Shown here: positions 48,743-57,305 of the stretch, one piece after another
How the letters are laid out: each line of letters opens with the position of its first letter
How positions within the stretch are numbered: the first letter of the stretch is position 1
DNA from: Streptomyces xanthochromogenes
GTDB taxonomy: Bacteria > Actinomycetota > Actinomycetes > Streptomycetales > Streptomycetaceae
Length of the DNA: 64,000 nucleotides
Assembly (NCBI RefSeq): GCF_014650455.1
Contig: NZ_BMUZ01000006.1
Span: 186,001 to 250,000, forward strand
Direction of reading: 5' to 3'
Notes under the pieces: model-generated
What the model saw: only the letters and a program-made list of their open reading frames with translations
Told to the model about the DNA's origin: nothing
Databases searched by the model: none
Translations under genes and position numbers: made by a program

Positions 48743-49927
48743 CTAAGCGCCTGACGAGGCGAGTTGAGTCTTCCTGAAGATCATCGGCACCTCTCGTCCG
48801 CTGCTGATCAGCCAGTGTTCGAGACCGTTCACGGCGACGAGGAGCGCGGCCGCCGAGCCGAGCGTGGCGAGCCCCGGCAGCCACGGCGCGGCGCCGCCGA
48901 GCGCGAACAGGGCGAGGGCCCCGGCGAACCGCGTCAGGGAGGCCGCGCCGAACATCCGGCGGCGGGTGTAGCAGAAGGTGAGGGTGAACAGGGCGGCGCC
49001 GACGGGCAGCAGGGCCGCGGCGAACCGATGGGGTACATGGGTGGGCTCGACGACGATCCGGTCGGCGCCGACGGAGACGAGCAACAGGCCGAGCACCAGC
49101 ACCAGATGGCCGTAGCTGAGGACGTCACGCACCACGACGGACGGGGTGGGATGGGTGCGCAGGGCGTGGGCGATGGCGGAGGCGACCAGGTGGAAGTAGA
49201 GCCACCACAGGGCGCAGCCGGTGAGGAACGCGAGGGAGACGGCGAGGAGTTCGAGCAGCCCGAGCCGTCGCCCGGCGACCCAGGCGCCGACGGACACCAC
49301 GTTCTCGCCGAGCGCGATGATGATGAAGAGGCCGAACCGTTCGGGCAGATGATTGACGCCGAACGCCAACTGCCGCAGATGTCCGCTCAGTACGAGCGGC
49401 GCGAGGATCTCCGCGACCACCGCGAGGGCCCAGCCCGCGGTCCGCAGGCCCGGTGGCAGCACGGCCGTGGCGAACAGGACGAGGGCGAAGGCGAGCCCGG
49501 CCCGGTAGGGGTGGATGGTGTAGACGGCGCACTCGCGCCGGATGGCCTCCCCGATGAGCAGCCGGAGCGCGAGATAGCACCCGGCGTAGAGCAACGCCTC
49601 GGAGCGGGTCTCCAGGGCGTGCGGGGCGGCGACGCTCATGCCGTACGTGGCGAGGCCGGCGAGCAGCAGGAACACCCGCTGCATGACGGTCTCGTGCACG
49701 GCGTTCATCGCCATGACGACATCGACCCAGGCCCACCAGAGCGGCACCAGGACCAGCAGACAGCCGGCCAGGGTCGCCCAGTCGGGATGCTGGGCCAGCA
49801 CATGGGCGATCTGGCTCACCCCGAAGGCGAGCACGAGATCGTAGAAGAGTTCCGTCCAGGTAGCCCGGTCCCTGACATCGACGAACCCGGCTTCCGCGGA
49901 CCGTACTTGACCAGCGAGGTAGACCAC
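48743..49927 (-). CDS. Low-temperature-requirement A (LtrA) family membrane protein
   Basis: The start GTG 49927 has GGAGC about a dozen bases upstream, somewhat far. The 394 residues have about ten hydrophobic spans and the LtrA hallmarks ATWTELFYDLVLAFGVSQ near the N-terminus and LPERFGLFIIIALGENVV mid-protein. LtrA was named for cold-sensitive Listeria growth; the molecular function is not known. It lies 130 bases upstream of the MFS gene on the same strand and is probably independent of the SnoaL set. Confidence 0.85.
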   Translation of the reverse strand: MVYLAGQVRSAEAGFVDVRDRATWTELFYDLVLAFGVSQIAHVLAQHPDWATLAGCLLVLVPLWWAWVDVVMAMNAVHETVMQRVFLLLAGLATYGMSVAAPHALETRSEALLYAGCYLALRLLIGEAIRRECAVYTIHPYRAGLAFALVLFATAVLPPGLRTAGWALAVVAEILAPLVLSGHLRQLAFGVNHLPERFGLFIIIALGENVVSVGAWVAGRRLGLLELLAVSLAFLTGCALWWLYFHLVASAIAHALRTHPTPSVVVRDVLSYGHLVLVLGLLLVSVGADRIVVEPTHVPHRFAAALLPVGAALFTLTFCYTRRRMFGAASLTRFAGALALFALGGAAPWLPGLATLGSAAALLVAVNGLEHWLISSGREVPMIFRKTQLASSGA

Positions 49928-50068
49928 CGCTGCACCTGCTCCCCTCGGACGACGGGAATTGCGGTTGCGGTGTCCAATCTGTCCGTACGCCCGGAAGCCC
50001 CCGGGGCCGGCCGGCGGGGCGGGGGCGCATTGCCGTAAGTCGGGGCGGGGGCTATCCCAACTCGACCG

Positions 50069-50968
50069 TCAGGCGCCGGGCAGCTCTTCGGCGGTCGGGT
50101 AGGACTCCTGGGCGCCCTTCCTCGTGACGGCCGCGGACCCGACCCGGGCCGCGTAGGCGGCGGCCCGCGGCAGGTCATCGCCCCGGCCGAGTCGCCAGGC
50201 CAGGGCCGCGGTGAAGGCGTCGCCCGCGCCGGTGGTGTCGACCGGTTCGACGCGCGGGCTCGGCACCCGCTCGCAACCGTCCGGCCCCGCGACCAGGGCG
50301 CCCGCCGCGCCCAGGGTGACGACCACGGAACGCGGGCCGAGCGCGAGGAGCGCCGGGGCCCAGTCCTCGGGGCGCTCCCCGGCCGAGTCGCCGAGCATGA
50401 CGCGCGCCTCGTGCTCGTTGACGATCAACGGGTCGCAGACCGCGAGGACTTCGTCCGGCAGCGGGGCCGGCGGCGAGGGGTTCAGGACCAGACGGGCGCC
50501 CGGCGCCAGTGCCCGGGCCACCTCGGTGACCGTCGCCAGAGGGATCTCCAGCTGTACGGAGACGACGGGCGCCGACGCGAGGAGGGCCCCGGCGGCGCGG
50601 ATGTCGTCGGGGGTGAGGCGCGCGTTGGCGCCCTGGGACACGACGATGCTGTTGTCGCCGCCGGGGTCGACGACGATCAGGGCGACGCCCGTGGGCGCCT
50701 CGTCCACCAGCACACCGGCGGTGTCGACCCCGGCCGCCCGCAACGACGTCAGGAGCAGCCGCCCGTGGTCGTCGTCGCCCACCCTGGCGAGCAGGGCCGT
50801 CCGGGCCCCGAGACGGGCCGCGGCGACCGCCTGGTTGGCGCCCTTGCCGCCGGGGTGGACGGCGAGGTCGGAGCCGAGCACGGTCTCGCCGGCGGCGGGC
50901 CTGCGGTCCACCGCGACGACGAGGTCCGCGTTGGCCGACCCGACGATCAACAGGTCGTGGTGGTGCAT
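50069..50968 (-). CDS. rbsK: Ribokinase
   Basis: 299 residues of the PfkB family. Substrate motif GGKGANQAVAAARLG is near residue 40. The ATP/anion-hole signature is DTTGAGDAFTAALA with the catalytic Asp. It phosphorylates D-ribose to ribose 5-phosphate in the cytoplasm. It is the last gene of the lacI-rbsA-rbsCB-rbsK operon, 66 bases after the transporter fusion. An rbsD mutarotase is not present. Confidence 0.92.
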   Translation of the reverse strand: MHHHDLLIVGSANADLVVAVDRRPAAGETVLGSDLAVHPGGKGANQAVAAARLGARTALLARVGDDDHGRLLLTSLRAAGVDTAGVLVDEAPTGVALIVVDPGGDNSIVVSQGANARLTPDDIRAAGALLASAPVVSVQLEIPLATVTEVARALAPGARLVLNPSPPAPLPDEVLAVCDPLIVNEHEARVMLGDSAGERPEDWAPALLALGPRSVVVTLGAAGALVAGPDGCERVPSPRVEPVDTTGAGDAFTAALAWRLGRGDDLPRAAAYAARVGSAAVTRKGAQESYPTAEELPGA

Positions 50969-51034
50969 GGGTTCATCCTTCGGTGGTGCTGTAGATGATG
51001 ATGGCCCGTCAGGCGCCGGGTGTGTCGTGCGACT

Positions 51035-52987
51035 TCAGGAGAACGCGGCCGCGTTCTCCCGGGTCACGACCTTGACCGGCACCTTCACCGCACTGTCCGG
51101 CTTCTTGCCCCGGATCGCGAGCACCGCGTTGCGTACGGCGATCCGGCCGAGCTCCCCGGGCTGCTGGGCCACCGACGCGTACAGCGAACCCGCCCCGACC
51201 GCCTTGATCGCGTCGGGAGTTCCGTCGAATCCGACGACGGCCACCGCGCTGCCCGCCCGGCCGCCCAGGGCCTTCACGGCGCCGAGGGCCATCTCGTCGT
51301 TCTCGGCGAAGACTCCGGTGATGTCGGGGTGGGACTGGAGCAGGTTGGTCATGACGTCCAGGCCTTTGGTGCGGTCGAAGTCGGCGGGCTGGCTCGCGAC
51401 GACCTCGATGCCCGGGTACGCCTTGAGGCCTTCGGTGAAGCCGGCGCCGCGCTCCCGGCTGACCGAGGTGCCCGCGGTGCCCTGGAGGACGACGATCCGG
51501 CCCTTGCCGCCGAGCTTCTCGCCGAGGGTCCGCGCCGCGAGCCGGCCACCGGCCGCGTTGTCGGAGGCGACCAGCGTGGCGGTCTCCGCCTTGTTGACAC
51601 CGCGGTCGGCGGCGATCACCGGAACGTCCGCCTTGTTGGCGCCCCGGACGGCGGGGCCGACCGCGTCCGAGTCCACCGGATTCACAATGATCGACTTCAT
51701 GCCGGAGCTGGTGAAGTTCTCTATCTGGTTGGCCTGTTGGGACGCGTCGTTCTGGGCGTCGGTGACGGTCAGGTCGATGCCCTCGGCCTTCGCCTCGGCC
51801 TGGGCACCCGCCTTCATCTGCACGAAGAAGGGATTGTTGAGGGTGGACAGGGACATCCCCAGCTTGGTGGTGCCGCTGCCGGACGATCCGGGGTTCAGGA
51901 GGTACCCGGCGCCGATGACGGCCGCCAGGCACACCGCGGCAACGGCGAGTTTCCTCGCCCCCGGCCCCTTGCGGCCGGCCCCGGCCGCGCCGCCGGTGGC
52001 GCCCGGCGTGCCGTCGGACTTGCGGCGCAGGGTGTCGAGCAGGACCGCGAGCGCGATGACGACGCCGATGACGACCTGCTGCCAGAACGCCGACACGGAA
52101 AGGAGGTTGAGCCCGTTGCGCAGCACCGCGAGGATCAGCGCGCCGATCAGTGTGCCCGACGCCTTGCCGACACCGCCCGACAGGCTGGCCCCGCCGATGA
52201 CGACCGCGGCGATCGCGTCGAGCTCGTACCCTTGGGCCGCCTGCGGCTGCGCCGAGGCGAGACGTGAGGCGAGCACGATGCCCGCGACGGCCGCGAACAG
52301 ACCGGACAGCGCGTAGATGACGAGCTTCTGCCGCTTCACCCGCAGCCCCGAGAGCCGGGCCGCCTCCTCGTTGCCGCCGATCGCGTACATCGAGCGCCCG
52401 ATGTAGGTGCGGGACAGCACGAGCGCCGTGAGGAGTCCGGCCGCGATCATCACCAGGACGGGGACCGGCAGCCAGCCGCCGAGCGTGTCGCCGAGGTGGG
52501 ACACCGAGCCCGGGAAGGCGATGGGGCTGCCCTGGGAGATCACCAGGGACAGGCCCCGGCCGACGGACAGCATCGCCAACGTCGCGATGAACGGCGGCAG
52601 TTTGCCGTACGAGACCAGTACGCCGTTGACGAGGCCGCAGGCGATGCCGGTGGCGACGGCCAGCAGGACGGCCAGCCACACGGGCACGCCCTCGGACGTC
52701 GCCGACCAGGCGAGCACGGTCGCCGAGAGCGCGGCCACCGAGCCGACCGACAGGTCGATGCCCGCCGAGACGATGACGAAGGTGACACCGAACGCGAGGA
52801 TCGCGGTGACCGCGGCCTGCACGCCGACGTTCAGCAGGTTCTGGGTGGTGAGGAAGTCACCGGAGAGCAGCGCGAGGGCCGCCACGAGGACCACCAGGGC
52901 GCTGAGCGCGCCGTTGTCGAGCAGCAGGCGGCGCAGGCCCGGGGCCACGCCCGTGCCGGTCCGGTTGTCGAGCGTGTCAGTGGCCAC
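51035..52987 (-). CDS. rbsC: Ribose-type ABC permease fused to periplasmic-binding domain (RbsC-RbsB fusion)
   Basis: GTG 52987 has GGAGGG five bases upstream and overlaps the end of rbsA by 11 bp. The 650 residues form an RbsC permease (about 1-325; signatures VIVSAGIDLSVGSVAALSA and AVVIGGASLSGGVGKASGT). A Gly/Ala-rich linker and an extra membrane span (KLAVAAVCLAAVIGAGYLLN) follow, then an RbsB-type sugar-binding domain (GMSLSTLNNPFFVQM; VGFDGTPDA). The extra span places the binding domain outside, so one polypeptide tethers receptor and channel. Such fusions occur in actinobacteria. Confidence 0.9.
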   Translation of the reverse strand: MATDTLDNRTGTGVAPGLRRLLLDNGALSALVVLVAALALLSGDFLTTQNLLNVGVQAAVTAILAFGVTFVIVSAGIDLSVGSVAALSATVLAWSATSEGVPVWLAVLLAVATGIACGLVNGVLVSYGKLPPFIATLAMLSVGRGLSLVISQGSPIAFPGSVSHLGDTLGGWLPVPVLVMIAAGLLTALVLSRTYIGRSMYAIGGNEEAARLSGLRVKRQKLVIYALSGLFAAVAGIVLASRLASAQPQAAQGYELDAIAAVVIGGASLSGGVGKASGTLIGALILAVLRNGLNLLSVSAFWQQVVIGVVIALAVLLDTLRRKSDGTPGATGGAAGAGRKGPGARKLAVAAVCLAAVIGAGYLLNPGSSGSGTTKLGMSLSTLNNPFFVQMKAGAQAEAKAEGIDLTVTDAQNDASQQANQIENFTSSGMKSIIVNPVDSDAVGPAVRGANKADVPVIAADRGVNKAETATLVASDNAAGGRLAARTLGEKLGGKGRIVVLQGTAGTSVSRERGAGFTEGLKAYPGIEVVASQPADFDRTKGLDVMTNLLQSHPDITGVFAENDEMALGAVKALGGRAGSAVAVVGFDGTPDAIKAVGAGSLYASVAQQPGELGRIAVRNAVLAIRGKKPDSAVKVPVKVVTRENAAAFS

Positions 52988-54527
52988 GGGAGCCCTCCAC
53001 ATCTTCCTGTACGTTCGGTGCGGCGACGGCGAGCGCCATCACGGCGTCCTGGGTCGCCTCGTGCGCCGGGAGTTCGCCGGCGATCCGGCCCTGGGCCATG
53101 ACCAGGACCCGGTCGCTCATGCCGAGCACCTCGGGCAGATCGCTGGAGACCATCAGGACGGCGTGGCCGGAGGCGGTCAGCTCGTTGATGAGCCGGTAGA
53201 TCTCGACCTTGGCGCCGACGTCGATGCCCCGGGTCGGCTCGTCGAGGATCAGCACCCTGGTGTCGGCGAGCAGCCACTTGCCGATGACGACCTTCTGCTG
53301 GTTGCCGCCGGACAGGGTGCGCACCCGCTGGTCGAGCCCGGCCATCCGCACCCCGAGCTGTCCGGCGATGCGGGCGGCGGCCGCCCGCCGGCCCTTGAGG
53401 TCGACGAACCCGCACCGGCCGGCCGAGCGCAGCGTGACCAGGCCGAGGTTCTCCTGCACGGAGGCGTCGAGGACCAGGCCCTGCCCCTTGCGGTCCTCGG
53501 GCACGAGCCCGACCCCGGCGCCCATCGCCGCGTGCACATCGCCCCGCGCCAGGCGTTCGCCCCGCACCTCGACGCTGCCCGTGTCGTAGGCGTCGGCGCC
53601 GAACACCGCGCGGACGACCTCGGTGCGTCCCGCGCCGACGAGACCGGCGAGGCCGACGACCTCGCCCGCCCGCACCTCGAAGCTCACGTCGTGGAACACG
53701 CCGTGCCGGGTCAGGCCGCTCACCCGGAGCAACGGGCTACCGGGATCGGGCCGTTCACGCGGGTACTGCTGCTCGATGCTCCGGCCGACCATCAGACGTA
53801 CGAGCTCGTCCTCGGGGGTGGTGGCGGGGGCCTGGCCGACGCTGCGGCCGTCGCGCAGGACGGTGACCCGGTCGCCGAGAGCCGCGATCTCCTCAAGGTG
53901 GTGGGTGATGAAGACGATGCCCACGCCGTCGTCGCGCAGCGTGCGCACGATGCGGAAGAGCTTGTCCACCTCCTCGGAGGTGAGCACGGCCGTCGGCTCG
54001 TCCATGATCAGGACGCGGGCGTCCAGGCTGAGCGCCTTGGCTATCTCCACCATCTGGAGCCGTGCGATGCCGAGTTCGCGCACCTTGGTGCGCGGCGGCA
54101 CATCGACGCCGACCCGCTTCAGGAGCTCGCCCGCGGCCGCCTCCATCGCCCGGCGGTCGATCATGCCGAAGCGCCGGGGCTGGCGGCCGAGGAAGATGTT
54201 CTCGGCGACGCTCAGCTCGGGCACCAGGTTGAACTCCTGGTGGATGGTCGCGATGCCGAGGCGCTCGGCGTCCTGCGCACCGTGAATGCGTACCTCGCGC
54301 CCTTCGGCGAGGATGCGGCCGCCGTCGGGGCGGTGGGCGCCGGAGAGCATCTTGATGAGGGTGCTCTTGCCCGCACCGTTCTCGCCGAGCAGGACGTGCA
54401 CCTCGCCGCGGCGCAGATCGAAGTCCACGCCGTCCAGGGCCAGCACCCCGGGGAAGACCTTGCGCACCCCTTCGATGCGCAGCAACTCCCCTTGTTGCAG
54501 GGGTGGTTGGCGTTCGTCCTGACTCAC
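52977..54527 (-). CDS. rbsA: Ribose-type sugar ABC transporter ATPase (double domain)
   Basis: GTG 54527 overlaps the lacI stop (GTGA). The 516 residues carry two nucleotide-binding domains. The first has Walker A GENGAGKST, the CUT2 signature LGIARLQMVEIAKAL and Walker B VLIMDEPTAVL. The second has a degenerate Walker A GLVGAGRTE, LSGGNQQKVVIGKWL and LILDEPTRGIDVG, the normal CUT2 pattern. It energises uptake through the RbsC-RbsB fusion. Confidence 0.94.
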   Translation of the reverse strand: MSQDERQPPLQQGELLRIEGVRKVFPGVLALDGVDFDLRRGEVHVLLGENGAGKSTLIKMLSGAHRPDGGRILAEGREVRIHGAQDAERLGIATIHQEFNLVPELSVAENIFLGRQPRRFGMIDRRAMEAAAGELLKRVGVDVPPRTKVRELGIARLQMVEIAKALSLDARVLIMDEPTAVLTSEEVDKLFRIVRTLRDDGVGIVFITHHLEEIAALGDRVTVLRDGRSVGQAPATTPEDELVRLMVGRSIEQQYPRERPDPGSPLLRVSGLTRHGVFHDVSFEVRAGEVVGLAGLVGAGRTEVVRAVFGADAYDTGSVEVRGERLARGDVHAAMGAGVGLVPEDRKGQGLVLDASVQENLGLVTLRSAGRCGFVDLKGRRAAAARIAGQLGVRMAGLDQRVRTLSGGNQQKVVIGKWLLADTRVLILDEPTRGIDVGAKVEIYRLINELTASGHAVLMVSSDLPEVLGMSDRVLVMAQGRIAGELPAHEATQDAVMALAVAAPNVQEDVEGSRGH

Positions 54528-55540
54528 TGCTCGCTCCTCGGGTTCGGGGCGTCCTCGCCGCAGGAACGGCGTACGACGAGGCGGGCGGGGAGGGTGACGG
54601 ACGGCGGGGTGCCGCCGTCGATGAGGGCGGCGAGCGCGTGCACGGCGGCCCGGCCGAGCTCGCCGGTCGGCTGGGCGATGGCGGTGACGGGCGGATCGGT
54701 GTGCACGAACCACGGGATGTCGTCGAACGCGGCGAGCGCGATGTCGGCGCCGATGCGCAGCCCGTGGGCGCGCAGTGCGTCGAGCGCGCCGAGGGCCATC
54801 AGGTTGTCGGCGGCGAACACCGCGTCCGGCGGCTCGGGAAGGGCCAGGAACCGCTCGGTGGCCCGGCGCCCGCTGGCCGCCTGGAAGTCGCCCTGGCCGA
54901 CGTACGCGTCGGGCAGGGCGAGGCCGTGTCCGGCGAGCGCGGCCCGGAAGGCCTCGACGCGCTCACTGCCGGTCGTGGTGGCCGCCGGGCCCGCGATGAT
55001 GGCGAGCCTGCGGCGGCCGAGCGCGTACAGATGGGCGACCAGGTCGCCAATGGCGGCCCGGCCGTCGGCGCGCACCACGGGGACGTCGATGCCGGGAATC
55101 CAGCGGTCCACGAACACGATGGGGGTGCCGCCGCGCGCGGCCTCCAGCATCAGCGGCGAACCGCCGTCGGTGGGCGAAACGAGCAGCCCGTCGATCCTGC
55201 GGTCCAGGAGGGTGCGGACGTGGTGGTCCTGGAGGTCGGGCCGTTCGTCCGCGTTCCCGATGATCACGCTGTAGCCGAGGGCCCGGGCCGCCTCCTCCAC
55301 GGAGCGCGCGAGCTCGGTGAAGTACGGGTTCAGCACGTCGCTGATGACCAGGCCCAGGGTGCGCGTCTGGTCCGTGCGCAGCGAGCGGGCCACGGCGTTG
55401 GGCCGGTAGCCGAGCGTCTCGACGGCGGCGAGGACCCGGGCCCGCGCCGCCTCGCTGACCGACGGATGAGCGTTGAGCACCCGCGACACCGTGGCGACGG
55501 ACACCCCCGCCTCGGCCGCGACGTCCTTGATGCCCGCCAT
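54524..55540 (-). CDS. LacI-family transcriptional regulator of the ribose operon
   Basis: ATG 55540 has GAGGAGGTGG upstream. The 338 residues have an N-terminal LacI helix-turn-helix and hinge (IKDVAAEAGVSVATVSRVLN; GYRPNAVARSLR) and a periplasmic-binding-like effector domain (FVDRWIP; VFAADNLMALGALDALR). It heads the operon and overlaps rbsA by four bases. Two operator-like palindromes lie about 90-120 bases upstream. Ribose or a phosphate of it is the likely inducer. Confidence 0.92.
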   Translation of the reverse strand: MAGIKDVAAEAGVSVATVSRVLNAHPSVSEAARARVLAAVETLGYRPNAVARSLRTDQTRTLGLVISDVLNPYFTELARSVEEAARALGYSVIIGNADERPDLQDHHVRTLLDRRIDGLLVSPTDGGSPLMLEAARGGTPIVFVDRWIPGIDVPVVRADGRAAIGDLVAHLYALGRRRLAIIAGPAATTTGSERVEAFRAALAGHGLALPDAYVGQGDFQAASGRRATERFLALPEPPDAVFAADNLMALGALDALRAHGLRIGADIALAAFDDIPWFVHTDPPVTAIAQPTGELGRAAVHALAALIDGGTPPSVTLPARLVVRRSCGEDAPNPRSEQ

Positions 55541-55627
55541 CGCCGGACCACCTCCTCGTGGAACCGTGGAACCTCGTCCCCGATCCCCCGCCCCGCATCC
55601 GGCGCGGGACCCGTTGCACCGTCGCGA

Positions 55628-55662
55628 TGGAATCGATTACACGCCTCATGGAATCGATTACA
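55628..55662. promoter_or_regulatory. Pair of LacI-type operators
   Basis: TGGAATCGATTACA occurs twice (55628-55641 and 55649-55662), 21 bp apart, so on the same face of the helix. The core AATCGATT is a perfect palindrome with a central CG, as LacI-family sites have. It is placed to control the lacI-rbs operon. Confidence 0.8.
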
Positions 55663-55736
55663 TCGAGACGGGGCAAGCCCCTTGTGGGGTAGCGAGACCG
55701 GATCGTGACCGAGAATCCACCGAGCACCGAAGTCGG

Positions 55737-55769
55737 GTTGCATAAACATTCAGGAAGATGCATACTCTT
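55737..55769 (+). promoter_or_regulatory. argG promoter with overlapping ARG boxes
   Basis: TTGCAT (55738-55743), a 17-bp spacer and CATACT (55761-55766) form a vegetative promoter that would start transcription at or near ATG 55773, a leaderless mRNA. GTTGCATAAACATTCAG matches the ArgR ARG-box pattern, and a weaker second box, GATGCATACTCTTCC, follows three bases on. Arginine-bound ArgR would cover the promoter. Confidence 0.75.
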
Positions 55770-55772
55770 CCT

Positions 55773-57221
55773 ATGTCCAAGGTTCTCACCTCCCTGCCCG
55801 CCGGCGAGCGCGTCGGCATCGCCTTCTCCGGCGGCCTCGACACCTCCGTCGCGGTCGCGTGGATGCGCGACAAGGGTGCCGTCCCGTGCACCTACACCGC
55901 CGACATCGGCCAGTACGACGAGCCCGACATCGCGTCGGTGCCCGGCCGTGCGAAGGCCTATGGTGCCGAGATCGCGCGCCTGGTCGACTGCCGGGCCGCG
56001 CTGGTCGAAGAGGGCCTGGCGGCACTCGCCTGCGGCGCGTTCCACATCCGCTCCGGCGGCCGCGCCTACTTCAACACCACCCCGCTCGGCCGTGCCGTCA
56101 CCGGCACGCTCCTGGTGCGGGCGATGCTGGAGGACAACGTCCAGATCTGGGGCGACGGTTCGACCTTCAAGGGCAACGACATCGAGCGGTTCTACCGCTA
56201 CGGCCTCCTCGCCAACCCGCACCTGCGGATCTACAAGCCGTGGCTGGACGCGGACTTCGTGACCGAGCTCGGCGGCCGCAAGGAGATGTCGGAGTGGCTG
56301 CTCGCCCACGAGCTGCCCTACCGCGACAGCACGGAGAAGGCGTACTCCACGGACGCCAACATCTGGGGCGCCACCCACGAGGCGAAGACGCTTGAACACC
56401 TGGACACGGGTGTCGAGACCGTCGAGCCGATCATGGGCGTGCGCTTCTGGGACCCCTCCGTCGAGATCCCCACCGAGGACGTGACGATCGGCTTCGACCG
56501 GGGCCGCCCGGTCACGATCAACGGCAAGGAGTTCGCCTCGCCGGTCGACCTGGTCATGGAGGCCAACGCCATCGGCGGCCGCCACGGCATGGGCATGTCC
56601 GACCAGATCGAGAACCGGATCATCGAGGCGAAGAGCCGCGGCATCTACGAGGCGCCCGGCATGGCGCTGCTGCACGCCGTCTACGAGCGGCTCGTCAACG
56701 CGATCCACAACGAGGACACCCTCGCCCAGTACTACAACGAGGGCCGTCGTCTCGGCCGGCTCATGTACGAGGGCCGCTGGCTGGACCCGCAGGCGCTGAT
56801 GGTCCGCGAGTCGCTCCAGCGCTGGGTCGGCTCGGCCGTCACCGGCGAGGTGACGCTGCGGCTGCGGCGCGGTGAGGACTACTCGATCCTCAACACCACG
56901 GGCCCCGCGTTCAGTTACCACCCCGACAAGCTGTCGATGGAGCGTACCGAGGACTCGGCCTTCGGCCCGGTGGACCGGATCGGCCAGCTCACGATGCGCA
57001 ACCTCGACATCGCGGACTCCCGTGCCCGTCTTGAGCAGTACGCCGGCCTCGGCATCGTCGGCACCGCGCACCCGGAGCTGATCGGCGCCGCCCAGGCGGC
57101 GGCGACCGGCCTCATCGGCTCGATGCCGGAGGGCGGCGCCGAGGTCATCGCCTCGCGCGGCCAGGTCTCCGGTGACGACGAGCTGCTCGACCGTGCGGCG
57201 ATGGAGTTCGGCACCGACTGA
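55773..57221 (+). CDS. argG: Argininosuccinate synthase, long (E. coli-like) type
   Basis: ATG 55773 (MSKVLTSLPAGERVGIAF) is chosen from the leaderless promoter; ATG 55758 lies inside the -10 region. The 482 residues have the PP-loop SGGLDTSVA, the segment YTADIGQYDEPD, and the citrulline/aspartate-binding region HIRSGGRAYFNTTPLGRAV. The C-terminal multimer helix MRNLDIADSRARL is near the end. Length and motifs match type 2 (E. coli-like) synthases rather than the 400-residue type common in actinobacteria. It joins citrulline and aspartate with ATP in arginine synthesis. No other arg genes are adjacent. Confidence 0.95.
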   Translation: MSKVLTSLPAGERVGIAFSGGLDTSVAVAWMRDKGAVPCTYTADIGQYDEPDIASVPGRAKAYGAEIARLVDCRAALVEEGLAALACGAFHIRSGGRAYFNTTPLGRAVTGTLLVRAMLEDNVQIWGDGSTFKGNDIERFYRYGLLANPHLRIYKPWLDADFVTELGGRKEMSEWLLAHELPYRDSTEKAYSTDANIWGATHEAKTLEHLDTGVETVEPIMGVRFWDPSVEIPTEDVTIGFDRGRPVTINGKEFASPVDLVMEANAIGGRHGMGMSDQIENRIIEAKSRGIYEAPGMALLHAVYERLVNAIHNEDTLAQYYNEGRRLGRLMYEGRWLDPQALMVRESLQRWVGSAVTGEVTLRLRRGEDYSILNTTGPAFSYHPDKLSMERTEDSAFGPVDRIGQLTMRNLDIADSRARLEQYAGLGIVGTAHPELIGAAQAAATGLIGSMPEGGAEVIASRGQVSGDDELLDRAAMEFGTD

Positions 57222-57230
57222 CGTTCCGCG

Positions 57231-57284
57231 CCCACGACCGCGGCGGTCCGCTCCCCGAGGGGAACGGGCCGCCGCGGTCGTGGG
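57231..57284. terminator. Bidirectional terminator after argG
   Basis: A 16-bp perfect stem (57231-57246 with 57269-57284) with further pairing toward the loop, between the argG stop and the convergent hydrolase stop at 57306. Confidence 0.9.
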
Positions 57285-57305
57285 GGTCCGACTGCCGCCT
57301 CCCGC

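Noticed and set aside
50069..51030. Shared CCGTCAGGCGCCGGG at the ends of rbsK and near 51007
   Set aside because: A 15-base match in GC-rich DNA over coding ends could be chance; no larger duplication is seen.
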